From Chlamydiota bacterium (GTDB lineage Bacteria > Chlamydiota > Chlamydiia > Chlamydiales > Rhabdochlamydiaceae), in NCBI GenBank assembly GCA_023269365.1, contig JAHFTN010000052.1:1-10431 (forward strand): a stretch of 10,431 bases of DNA. The letters are read 5' to 3'. The position numbers and the translations under genes are program-made. The stretch's first letter is position 1. The number at the start of each line of letters is the position of its first letter. Positions 1-6,835 of this stretch are shown in pieces. The notes below the pieces were generated by a model. The model was not told where the DNA came from and did no database searches. It worked only from the letters and a program-made list of their open reading frames with translations.

Positions 1-1
1 A

Positions 2-103
2 TCCGCTACAAGCTCTATTTTGCTTGCACGTCACTTCACTTCTGATGTTAAGAAAATCCTCCCAGCTGCCCTAAGACAACTGGCGCTAGATCAATCACGT
101 TGA
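2..103 (+). CDS. Possible C-terminal tail of a plus-strand gene (partial)
   Basis: One frame is open from the left edge to a TGA at 101-103 and would encode about 33 residues ending KILPAALRQLALDQSR, which reads like an amphipathic C-terminal helix. Only this tail is visible, so no family can be named. A second frame is open to about position 74, so the assignment is weak. Between this stop and the end of the next gene at 208 I see no gene, no convincing terminator hairpin and no promoter. Confidence 0.25.
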   Translation, partial: SATSSILLARHFTSDVKKILPAALRQLALDQSR

Positions 104-207
104 CCTTGTTTCCTCGAGTTTTCACTCAAAGAAAGCAAGAACATACAGAATACAAGAGATTTTCAGCAAACATTTTCTGAAGATTTTTTGTTTCATAGGA
201 GAAAGGC

Positions 208-1452
208 TTAAAAAATCCACCGTTGCCACTGGCCGTACTGCCCCAAAACCTTGCCTCTTGGCCAGGAAAGAAGAACTACCAAACCGCCTACCACTAAGGC
301 ATTGACCCTTTCTAGAGCAAAAGCTTCCTCTGTAAAGCTAGCTGTAAAGATAAGAATTAATCCAAAGAGGATGTGCAAAAAACGCCCCGCGCGAAAAACC
401 TCTGAGCAAGCAATGATAGAGGTGGCCACAATAAGGGGCCCCACGATGTAACTTGCCGAGGCAATGGTCCCATAAGCATTTAAATAAGAAGGGCTTATAA
501 TTAGCCATACCCCCAAAATTACGCAGCCCGCTAAAGAGGCAGGAAGGCTCCAGCCTCCCTTCTCTTGCTGTTTTTTAGGCTGGGTAAATTCCTTTAAATC
601 TGTTCCTTTCCAAAATAGGGGCCAAAGGGGGTAGCCCCGTTTTTTTGCTTGAGACAAGAGTTGATAAACTGCCACGAGTTCTGGAGCTGTAAGCACAATC
701 ATCACCAACATACAAACGGCAGTAGCTAAACACCAAAAACACCAGGCTCCCACAATAACAGGCTGTGAAATAATTAATATAATACTAACCACTCCGACGG
801 GAATCACTAACAAGCCAAAGGCTGTAGCGAGCCAAGGCATGCGAAGCCATCGCCGAGATCCCCCCTGCCATCCTAAAATAAATTCTAGCGTGTAGCAGAC
901 AGAGCCTAGCCCTGCATCAGAAACGGGGAATGCTTTAGAAATCGTTGAAGTGATCACTCTTAGCGTCCCTTCTGGAAATACAGGGTCTACAATCGTATTA
1001 ATATAACCCAATTGAAATGCAGCCATGTAGCGCGAAAAAAACCAAGCTAGAAGCGCTAGCCCTACGGTGGGGACCCGATGACTCCAAGAAGAAGGATTTA
1101 GAGACCAGCCCAGAGGCTCATCGATCCCATCTACTGATATTTTTTTATTTAATAAAAAGGAAAAGATCAGGGCAATGACCCCAACCAATGTATCGTTAAG
1201 GTACATGAGTGCATCGGGCGCCCAAAATACAAGAGGAGCTAGTTGCAACCACAGGCCAACAAAAGCAATGCTCCAAGAAGCAAAAATCCGTTTTTCATTT
1301 AAGGAAAGCCATCCGAGCAAAATCAGTAATATCCCAGAAATCCTATCACTTAATTCCATTGCAAGTGACAAATAGCCTAGTGTAACAGGAATCGCAATAA
1401 GCCAAAGACCCAAGGCAATGGTAAGAAAAGCACAACTCTTTCTGAGATTCAT
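208..1452 (-). CDS. VKOR-like thiol oxidoreductase membrane protein with SPW-type segments
   Basis: This 414-residue, very hydrophobic protein has about ten membrane segments. The N-terminal part (about 10-100) has paired helices of the SPW type (LGLWLIAIPV, then WLQLAPLVFWAP), and a similar unit recurs at about 310-400 (GVWLIISPSYLNAYG). Between them (about 175-262) is a core I recognise from bacterial VKOR-family proteins: SDAGLGSVCYTLE, RWLRMPW, then a CFWC redox motif at residues 238-241 inside a helix. VKOR-family proteins reoxidise DsbA-type partners and pass electrons to quinone; that role is inferred here, and no DsbA gene is in view. Its ATG overlaps the stop of the upstream epimerase gene (ATGA), which suggests translational coupling. 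The match is from remembered family patterns, so the VKOR core is more secure than the SPW assignment. Confidence 0.72.
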   Translation of the reverse strand: MNLRKSCAFLTIALGLWLIAIPVTLGYLSLAMELSDRISGILLILLGWLSLNEKRIFASWSIAFVGLWLQLAPLVFWAPDALMYLNDTLVGVIALIFSFLLNKKISVDGIDEPLGWSLNPSSWSHRVPTVGLALLAWFFSRYMAAFQLGYINTIVDPVFPEGTLRVITSTISKAFPVSDAGLGSVCYTLEFILGWQGGSRRWLRMPWLATAFGLLVIPVGVVSIILIISQPVIVGAWCFWCLATAVCMLVMIVLTAPELVAVYQLLSQAKKRGYPLWPLFWKGTDLKEFTQPKKQQEKGGWSLPASLAGCVILGVWLIISPSYLNAYGTIASASYIVGPLIVATSIIACSEVFRAGRFLHILFGLILIFTASFTEEAFALERVNALVVGGLVVLLSWPRGKVLGQYGQWQRWIF

Positions 1453-2525
1453 GATGCCCCCATGCGAGCAAGACCTCGAGGCGCTTTTAATTTATTCTCA
1501 TCGTACCACATCACTGGGTCTTCTTTGAGCTCTTTTGCCCAATGAGAAATCACTTTATCGACACGGTGTTTAGGCACCCATCCCAACTGCTTTTTTGCTT
1601 TGGAGATATCTAGCTCATAATGATCATCTGCAAGGTCGATCATCCAAGGTTTAATAAACCCTGATTTCACAAAAGGCAAGTACTCTAGACATAGAGCTCC
1701 CATTTTAGCAAGGGGCTTGGGAACACTCCAAGTTTTCCACTCTTTTCCAAAGAGGGTTCGTTGCATTTGTCTTTGGAGCTGATCATAGCTAAATGTGATA
1801 TCTTCTCCGATGAGCAGTGTGAGCTCAGAGGGAAGCGTTTTTCTTTTCTGGACACACAGCCCCAAAGCCTGAATGAGATCGTCCATATGCACAAAAGAAG
1901 CGCCATGCGTCACATCCCCAGCAAATACATGCGATTCAAGTTGGTTTTCAAAGACCCTCTGCATCTGGTTAGACAGGGGGATCGAGTGGCAGTCATCATC
2001 GTAAACTCCTGCGATGCGCAAATTTACAATCGGCACACCTCCCCTTTCTTCATGAAGAAGCGCCTCTGTCTGCACTTTGGATAAGGGATAACCCCATGTG
2101 GGCTCTACAGAACTGTCCTCTGTAATTTTCTTCCCGGGCTGTGTCGGCTTGTGTACGAGCATCGTCGAGGAGAAAATAAATTGCTCCACATCGAATTTTT
2201 TAAGGCCCTCTAAAAGTCTGTGCGTCCCTTGGACTGTAATCTTATCATAATTAGAACTCGTAGGAGAAGCAAAGCTGTAATATGCGGCCAGATGGATCAC
2301 AGAGGCGATCTTATTCCCATAATTCTCTCTTAAGTGCTCTAATCCCTGCTTCACGCTGTGATCTGTTGCTATATCAACTGCGACAAATTCCACTCCGGGA
2401 AGATGCCCGATAAGCGCTACGTCAAATCCCACAATATCAAAATCTTTTGCAAAATACTCTGCCGCCTTAAACCCAATTCTTCCACATGCTCCCGTGATGA
2501 GAATCACCTCTTTTCCCTGTCCCAT
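1449..2525 (-). CDS. NAD-dependent epimerase/dehydratase (extended SDR family)
   Basis: This 358-residue soluble protein has the extended short-chain dehydrogenase architecture. The N-terminal Rossmann fold has the dinucleotide motif TGACGRIG (11-18) and an acidic residue, Asp35, at the end of beta-2 that favours NAD(H). HLAA follows at 78-81. The active-site Ser is in FSSTM (118-122), and the catalytic Tyr146/Lys150 lie in YPLSK. The C-terminal substrate domain ends with a typical DISKAKKQLGW element (306-316). The substrate cannot be read from the sequence; nucleotide sugars are usual for the family. The start is supported by a strong AAAGGAGG ribosome site five bases upstream. It is the first gene of a two-gene unit with the VKOR/SPW membrane protein, and the two genes overlap by four bases. 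I recall this pairing in other bacteria, so a shared pathway is plausible but unproven. Confidence 0.88.
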   Translation of the reverse strand: MGQGKEVILITGACGRIGFKAAEYFAKDFDIVGFDVALIGHLPGVEFVAVDIATDHSVKQGLEHLRENYGNKIASVIHLAAYYSFASPTSSNYDKITVQGTHRLLEGLKKFDVEQFIFSSTMLVHKPTQPGKKITEDSSVEPTWGYPLSKVQTEALLHEERGGVPIVNLRIAGVYDDDCHSIPLSNQMQRVFENQLESHVFAGDVTHGASFVHMDDLIQALGLCVQKRKTLPSELTLLIGEDITFSYDQLQRQMQRTLFGKEWKTWSVPKPLAKMGALCLEYLPFVKSGFIKPWMIDLADDHYELDISKAKKQLGWVPKHRVDKVISHWAKELKEDPVMWYDENKLKAPRGLARMGAS

Positions 2526-2548
2526 ATCGACCTCCTTTTAAAAATTCC

Positions 2549-2576
2549 ACTTTATAACATTTGGGAAATTTTGCAA
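2549..2576 (-). promoter_or_regulatory. Possible promoter of the epimerase gene
   Basis: On the minus strand there is TTGCAA (-35-like, 2571-2576) and TAAAGT (-10-like, 2549-2554) with a 16-bp spacer, a short distance before the strong ribosome site. An overlapping TATAAA gives a better -10 but only a 14-bp spacer. The match is modest. It lies just outside the repeat at 2592-2757. Confidence 0.3.
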
Positions 2577-2591
2577 GATCTAGATATTAGA

Positions 2592-2757
2592 GAGGGAATT
2601 GCAAAGCTCGCTTTGCGGGTCAAAAAACGATGATTTTAGCGCAGGTTCGGATTGTAAAGGGACCACATAATCTGTTGGGCCTTAGAGATTTCTCTGAAAT
2701 CCAAACCTGCGCTAAAAGGGTGTTTTTGGACCCCAAATGGAGTTTTACAATTTCCTC
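2592..2757. repeat. Family I palindromic repeat, copy 1 (MITE-like, 166 bp)
   Basis: The ends are imperfect inverted repeats: GAGGGAATTGCAAAGCTC on the left and GAGTTTTACAATTTCCTC on the right. A second pair is nested inside: TTTTAGCGCAGGTTCGGATT (2634-2653) and AATCCAAACCTGCGCTAAAA (2698-2717), with one mismatch. The central segment CACATAATCTGTTGGGCCTTAG is shared with the copy at 5315-5484, which lies in the opposite orientation. It has no coding capacity. TAGA sits directly against both ends (2588-2591 and 2758-2761), a possible 4-bp target duplication. It fills most of the gap between the divergent epimerase and proline-rich protein genes, so it lies in their shared upstream region. A non-autonomous transposable element or a structured RNA/DNA element would both fit. 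Confidence 0.85.
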
Positions 2758-2778
2758 TAGATACAATTGGAGGTCTCC

Positions 2779-3081
2779 ATGAAAAAAATGTTTTGTTTTA
2801 TTGCTGGGCTAACAGTTTTTGCTCTACATCCCCTTTGTGCCGATGGAATGAGTCCTGAAGAAGAGGCTTTCCTCGCAGGGAAAGAATTTTTTCCTCCTCC
2901 TCCTGCAACACTTCCGGGAGAAACCGATGAGACACAAGAGCCGGTGGGGCCTCCTGATATGCCGCAAGACTCTACTTCCCCGGCACAGCAGGTCCCTCCC
3001 GCGCAACCGGAAGGGGAAGAGATGGCGCCAGCTCCGTCTACCCCGCAACAACCCCCTGCAATAAAGAGAAATACCCCATGA
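2779..3081 (+). CDS. Small proline-rich secreted protein of unknown function
   Basis: This is a 100-residue protein. Residues 1-21 form a signal peptide: MKK, a hydrophobic stretch, then PLCA before DGM. There is no clean lipobox, so a soluble exported protein is more likely than a lipoprotein. The mature part is low-complexity, rich in Pro, Glu and Gln, with PPPP at 39-42 and several PP, PAP and PPA groups. It is probably disordered, and I recognise no domain. The ATG at 2779 is chosen because GGAGG (2769-2773) is correctly spaced before it and the signal peptide then begins MKK; the in-frame TTG at 2767 overlaps that ribosome site. Its stop overlaps the start of the carbonic anhydrase gene (ATGA), so the two are probably co-translated and exported to the same compartment. 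Confidence 0.75.
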   Translation: MKKMFCFIAGLTVFALHPLCADGMSPEEEAFLAGKEFFPPPPATLPGETDETQEPVGPPDMPQDSTSPAQQVPPAQPEGEEMAPAPSTPQQPPAIKRNTP

Positions 3082-3725
3082 AATTCCTTTGGATCCTTCT
3101 TCTTTTTTCTTATGTAGAAGCAAAAGAACAGCTAACGCCTAGCCCGGACCAGGCGTTAGACATGCTTTTGGAGGGCAATGCCCACTTCGTCAAAGGAGAG
3201 ATCACCCACTGTTCTTACATTACAGAAGCAAAAGACGCTTTACTTGAAAATCAAACCCCCTTTGCAGCCATCGTAGGCTGTTCAGATTCAAGGGTTCCTC
3301 CAGAGCTTATTTTCGATCGAGGCCTTGGAGAGCTCTTTGTCGTGAGAGATGCGGGCAATGTGATTGGCCCCATAGAGATGGATAGCGTAGAATTTGCTGT
3401 CGCCAAGCTCAAAGTCCCCTTAGTCGTCGTGATAGGGCACCAAAATTGCAGCGCTGTAAAAGCTGCCCTCCTTGGCAAAGATCATGTCCCGGAACTGGAC
3501 CAAATTCTTCCGCTCATTGAAGCAGCGCTCAAGCCCTGTAAAATGCATACAGGGGACAAGTTAGTCAGAGCGGTTGAATGTAACGTTCGCAAAGGGGTGG
3601 AAACACTTAAAGCCTCTCCCACAATTGCTCCCTTTCTCGCTAAAAAAACAGTGAAGATTGTAGGCGCCTACTTCGACATCTCTTCTGGAAAGGTCTCACT
3701 ATTAGACCTCGGGCAGGGGAACTGA
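3078..3725 (+). CDS. Beta-class carbonic anhydrase, exported
   Basis: This is a 215-residue zinc enzyme that interconverts CO2 and bicarbonate. The beta-class signature is complete: CSDSR at 68-72 supplies the zinc ligand Cys68 and the Asp70/Arg72 pair, and HQNC at 121-124 supplies His121 and Cys124. GNVIG (93-97) and the hydrophobic VVVIGH strand also fit. The first 15 residues (MKFLWILLLFSYVEA) are a signal peptide, which points to the periplasm; most bacterial beta enzymes are cytoplasmic, though exported members are known. The start overlaps the stop of the proline-rich protein gene. The 3' end overlaps the convergent nucleotide transporter gene by 24 bp. Periplasmic roles could include bicarbonate supply or pH control inside a host vacuole; that is inference. 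Confidence 0.93.
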   Translation: MKFLWILLLFSYVEAKEQLTPSPDQALDMLLEGNAHFVKGEITHCSYITEAKDALLENQTPFAAIVGCSDSRVPPELIFDRGLGELFVVRDAGNVIGPIEMDSVEFAVAKLKVPLVVVIGHQNCSAVKAALLGKDHVPELDQILPLIEAALKPCKMHTGDKLVRAVECNVRKGVETLKASPTIAPFLAKKTVKIVGAYFDISSGKVSLLDLGQGN

Positions 3726-5243
3726 GTCTGTGAGCTGCTCTGTTGTCGTCATCTTCTTGAATTGTTTGCCCAAAGAGAAGACGGAAAAGATCCAAGCTAG
3801 AAGCACTCCAAATAGGATCACGGCGACGTAGGGGGTAGATAACGCCACACTTCCCAAGAGGATAATGAATCCTTGGTACGACAAAGACGATCCAGATTTG
3901 CCTATTCCAGAGCCCAACCCGTCAATGGCCGCCTTTCCTTTTAATTTGGCTTCAGCATCAAGAGGAAGGAAGGCGAGTTCCTTTGTCGCATCAAATACAG
4001 AATATTTACTAGCCTTGCTCATGCAATTTTGCATCGAACCACAGTAGACGGTCATCGCAAAGGGAGTCAGCCCAAATAAGGTGGAAGCAAGGGCTGTTAA
4101 AACATCTCCACAAAATAGAAAGGAGAAAAAACCGATCGCAAGAACCGTCATAACAAAGGGAGTAATCATGGCCGTAAAGGTCCATCCCAACCGAGTAACC
4201 ATCAAAGAGAAAAACACCCCTCCCATCGTCGCTAAGATCCCGATGCCTATCGTAATTTTATTCATATGTTCAAGCATTTCGTTGGGGTCTAAGAAAAACT
4301 GCTTCAACTGCTCTTTCCAGAGGACGTCTGTAAAATTAATACTAATATTATAGCCGAGCACAATGATAGCCAAGGGAACTAGATAACGGGAATGTAAAAT
4401 ATAACGAATACTCTCCCTTAAAGACAGGCGCCTTTGTGTAGAAACCGATAAAACCCCCTCGTCAGAGGCTAGCCTTTCTTCCTTTCCAATCACATTGCGA
4501 TTAATCCAATAATAAACTCCCATGGAGGCAATCCCAAGACAAGTAACTAAAACAATAAGTTGACAGATTGTATGAGTCCAGTGATCTGAAATAGAAGAGA
4601 GAAAAGGGAAAGAGATCACATGAGTAAAAAGTAGCGCTAAGCTACCCCCCATGATGGGAGCGAGATTGGAACCAATATTTAAAATACCGTAGGTGCGTTT
4701 GGCCTCATTGACCTTTGTAAAATCGTTGGCAAATCCCCAGTAGAGTAAAGAGAGGACCATCACGGCCCACAGTTCAGAAATCACATAAAACGAGGTAAAA
4801 GTCCAGTTGCGCACAAGAGCGATAAAACCCTTAAAACCCGTTGGTAACACAGAAGTGAGCCAAGAGCCCAATTGATCCAAATGCAATTTCTCACTCTGAG
4901 GGTATAAATAAAAAGCAAACAGCAGGAAATAAGAGATAAAACAAGAAATCAGGATATAAAAAACTTTCTCCTTGGAGAAGTAGCGCCTAAGCCTCGTATA
5001 CACCCAGGTGGCAATAAATACCCCTGGTAACATCCCCCATACCTTGATAAAGGGGATCACCTCTGCTCCTGAGTGTTTAGCCGTTAAAATCAAGGCATCT
5101 TTTAAATTGCGAATGATCCCGTAGGCAACACACAATAAGAATAAAAGAAAGAGCATCGCAAGAACTTTTTTGACCTCTATCCTATGGATAGGCCAAAATA
5201 CCGAGCGAAATAAGCCGAACTGGTTGTTGCTATCTTTATCCAT
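3702..5243 (-). CDS. NTT-family nucleotide transporter (ATP/ADP translocase type)
   Basis: This 513-residue inner-membrane protein has about 11-12 helices and the length typical of bacterial and plastid NTT carriers. Family signatures: RNLKDALILTAKHSGAEVIPF (45-65) with Lys48, one of the lysines needed for transport; SELWAVMVLSLLYWGFAND (156-174) with Glu157; VLWKEQLKQFF (307-317); and GIGKSGSSL (446-454). NTT carriers let intracellular bacteria import host ATP for ADP, or other nucleotides or NAD. The subclass cannot be fixed here. The position I align with Glu385 of the plant carrier seems to be Asp306 (FTDV), so the substrate may not be ATP/ADP. The ATG at 5243 is the only start before an upstream stop; its GAGG ribosome site is only two bases away, closer than usual. 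The 3' end overlaps the carbonic anhydrase gene. Confidence 0.93.
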   Translation of the reverse strand: MDKDSNNQFGLFRSVFWPIHRIEVKKVLAMLFLLFLLCVAYGIIRNLKDALILTAKHSGAEVIPFIKVWGMLPGVFIATWVYTRLRRYFSKEKVFYILISCFISYFLLFAFYLYPQSEKLHLDQLGSWLTSVLPTGFKGFIALVRNWTFTSFYVISELWAVMVLSLLYWGFANDFTKVNEAKRTYGILNIGSNLAPIMGGSLALLFTHVISFPFLSSISDHWTHTICQLIVLVTCLGIASMGVYYWINRNVIGKEERLASDEGVLSVSTQRRLSLRESIRYILHSRYLVPLAIIVLGYNISINFTDVLWKEQLKQFFLDPNEMLEHMNKITIGIGILATMGGVFFSLMVTRLGWTFTAMITPFVMTVLAIGFFSFLFCGDVLTALASTLFGLTPFAMTVYCGSMQNCMSKASKYSVFDATKELAFLPLDAEAKLKGKAAIDGLGSGIGKSGSSLSYQGFIILLGSVALSTPYVAVILFGVLLAWIFSVFSLGKQFKKMTTTEQLTDSVPLPEV

Positions 5244-5273
5244 AACCTCAAAAGACCAAAATCCAAATCCGTC

Positions 5274-5303
5274 ACTCTACAGTAACCGTGCTTTTCCCTT
5301 CAA
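5274..5303 (-). promoter_or_regulatory. Weak candidate promoter of the nucleotide transporter gene
   Basis: On the minus strand there is TTGAAG (5298-5303) and TAGAGT (5274-5279) with an 18-bp spacer, about 30 bp before the start codon. The sites match the sigma70 consensus only partly. They lie in the short unique stretch between the gene and the repeat at 5315. Confidence 0.3.
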
Positions 5304-5314
5304 CTCTATTTTTA

Positions 5315-5484
5315 GAGGGAACTCGCAAAACTCCATTTGGGGTCCAAAAGCGCCCTTGCTTAGTGCAGGTTCGGATTTTAGCAGCCCCCTAAGGTCCAAC
5401 AGGTTATGTGGCCTCTGCTCAAATCCGAACCTGCGCTAAAATCATCACTTTTTGGCCCACAAAGCGAGTTTTGCGAGTTCCCTC
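5315..5484. repeat. Family I palindromic repeat, copy 2 (170 bp, inverted relative to copy 1)
   Basis: The terminal inverted repeats are perfect over 19 bp: GAGGGAACTCGCAAAACTC at 5315-5333 and its complement at 5466-5484. The nested arms GCAGGTTCGGATTT and AAATCCGAACCTGC are also perfect. Reverse-complemented, it aligns with copy 1 almost end to end, including the central ACATAACCTGTTGGACCTTAG. In the outer arms the copies differ at matching positions on both sides (AACTCG/CGAGTT here, AATTG/CAATT in copy 1), so pairing is kept. It ends six bases past the stop codon of the sterol reductase gene and could act as its transcription terminator, though there is no clear T-run. No obvious target duplication is seen at this copy. 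Confidence 0.85.
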
Positions 5485-5490
5485 AATATA

Positions 5491-6810
5491 TTAATACACA
5501 AAGGGGATCAGGCGAAAGGGAACCCGTTTGCAATATTCATTCCAATCCTGCCCATATTTCATAGCACACCTACGCTCTTGGCGATAGGCTCTATCCAAAA
5601 GGAGTAAAATTAAAAATGTGAGATAGAAATAGGGCATATAGTAACCAAACAAGGCGGGCATACTCCAAAAAAACGCAGCTAAAATCTCTGGAAGATAGTG
5701 AAAGTGCCTAGAGACCCCCCACCACCCAGAAACTAAAAGCAAACTCTGGCGCTCCTCTCCCCATTCCGTCTTGTAATTGGCAAAAATCAATTCCGGCTTT
5801 CTCTTCCAAATCATACACTGTCCGTTATTTCCTCGAACGCGCTGCCTCTGTCGATCTGCTAGATAGTTGATGAAAATGCAAGCGATCCCACTCAACAGGA
5901 TGACAAGGAATAATAAGGGCCCTAAGCGATAGGGATGGTTAACAAGAAAGAGCGCAGGGGAAGTGTAGACAGCTGGAACCCAGACCATACATCCCCAACA
6001 GAGGCAAAAGCCGGCGCGATCGTGCATGATGTCCATCGACTGTAAAAAACCCTGTTCCCATACAAAAAATTTGATCACGAAAAGCAACTGCAAAGCCACC
6101 GCAATTAACATCGAATTTGCAAGGCCATATAGCTCGTATTGCTTTGCTGCAAATGAGATGAGAATGAGCCCCCAAGAGATCATCCCAAAGCGGCAATTTG
6201 TAAACATTTTAATATCCCATCCCCACAGACGCGGATGTAGTTCCATCCCCCAAAAATAATCAAAAATCACGCCTCCCGTCGTCCCCGAATCTATTGTAGA
6301 GGGTTTGTATCGCCCCTTAAAATAAAGAAAAAGGCAAAATACCAAACTAAATAAATTAAGAGTTCCTAGCAATCCCCCCAAATGATCGTAGATAATCCCC
6401 GGAGAAAATAAACCTAACCCCAACGATCCTAACAAAAACAAGCCCACAGTGAATAAAAAAGACATCATCCCATTTGCTTTATACATAGGGGTATTACCCT
6501 TTGGGGTCATGGGCCCTTGAATTTTTTTGCCTGGTAAAATCTTCATAAGCACTAATTCCACACCTACAAATAGCGCCAACATTTTCCAAGCAGGAACCGT
6601 TCCAAAAAATACAGGCTTCCAAATCGCATAAATCGTAGAAAACACCCCCTGCTGCGCAAAAAGAGCATATAAATTGCGTACAGAGCCCTCTAAAAACACA
6701 TTGGTATACCAAACCAACATAACAAGGGGTGGACATAGAATAATAAGGAGCAAAGGCCCCGCGCAGCGCCTCCCCCAATGGATCGCTCGATCGAATCGTG
6801 AAGATGGCAT
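5491..6810 (-). CDS. Sterol delta-7 reductase (7-dehydrocholesterol reductase, plant DWF5-like; ERG4/ERG24 family)
   Basis: This 439-residue polytopic protein is probably an NADPH-dependent reductase of the C7-C8 double bond of sterols. It carries both ERG4/ERG24 family signatures: DYFWGMELHPR (184-194) followed by DIKMFTNCRFGM (199-210), and SGWWGVSRHFHYLPE (361-375). Other landmarks are LPGKKIQGP (92-100), YKANG (110-114), YDHLG (141-145), a DRQRQ segment (319-323) and the C-terminal DWNEYCKRVPFRLIPFVY. From memory, these blocks match plant DWF5 and animal DHCR7 far better than C14 reductases such as ERG24. Bacteria rarely make sterols, so a host-derived substrate and acquisition from a eukaryote are likely. 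The ATG at 6810 is chosen because AAAGGGGG precedes it at good spacing; a TTG start 60 bases upstream would add repeat-encoded residues. Similar genes are known in Coxiella and some environmental chlamydiae. Confidence 0.92.
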   Translation of the reverse strand: MPSSRFDRAIHWGRRCAGPLLLIILCPPLVMLVWYTNVFLEGSVRNLYALFAQQGVFSTIYAIWKPVFFGTVPAWKMLALFVGVELVLMKILPGKKIQGPMTPKGNTPMYKANGMMSFLFTVGLFLLGSLGLGLFSPGIIYDHLGGLLGTLNLFSLVFCLFLYFKGRYKPSTIDSGTTGGVIFDYFWGMELHPRLWGWDIKMFTNCRFGMISWGLILISFAAKQYELYGLANSMLIAVALQLLFVIKFFVWEQGFLQSMDIMHDRAGFCLCWGCMVWVPAVYTSPALFLVNHPYRLGPLLFLVILLSGIACIFINYLADRQRQRVRGNNGQCMIWKRKPELIFANYKTEWGEERQSLLLVSGWWGVSRHFHYLPEILAAFFWSMPALFGYYMPYFYLTFLILLLLDRAYRQERRCAMKYGQDWNEYCKRVPFRLIPFVY

Positions 6811-6815
6811 GGCTT

Positions 6816-6823
6816 CCCCCTTT
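6816..6823 (-). promoter_or_regulatory. Ribosome binding site fixing the sterol reductase start
   Basis: The minus strand reads AAAGGGGG followed by the five bases AAGCC and then the ATG at 6810. This supports that ATG over the in-frame ATG and TTG farther upstream, which lie within the repeat at 6836-7014. Confidence 0.6.
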
Positions 6824-6835
6824 CTTTCCCTTAGC

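Noticed and set aside
104..207. Terminator or small RNA downstream of the VKOR/SPW gene
   Set aside because: Only a weak interrupted pairing (CTTGTTTC with GAAAGCAAG) is visible, without a properly placed T-run.
2634..2717. tRNA or tRNA-derived gene suggested by GGTTCGGATT, which resembles a T-arm
   Set aside because: No acceptor, anticodon or D-arm can be drawn; the motif is one arm of the nested inverted repeat and appears in both copies.
2767..2778. TTG start for the proline-rich protein
   Set aside because: It overlaps the GGAGG ribosome site and would place extra residues before a clean MKK signal peptide.
2824..3123. Arg-rich minus-strand open frame opposite the proline-rich protein gene
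   Set aside because: Its Arg-rich composition is the reverse complement of proline-rich codons; it has no ribosome site or family pattern.
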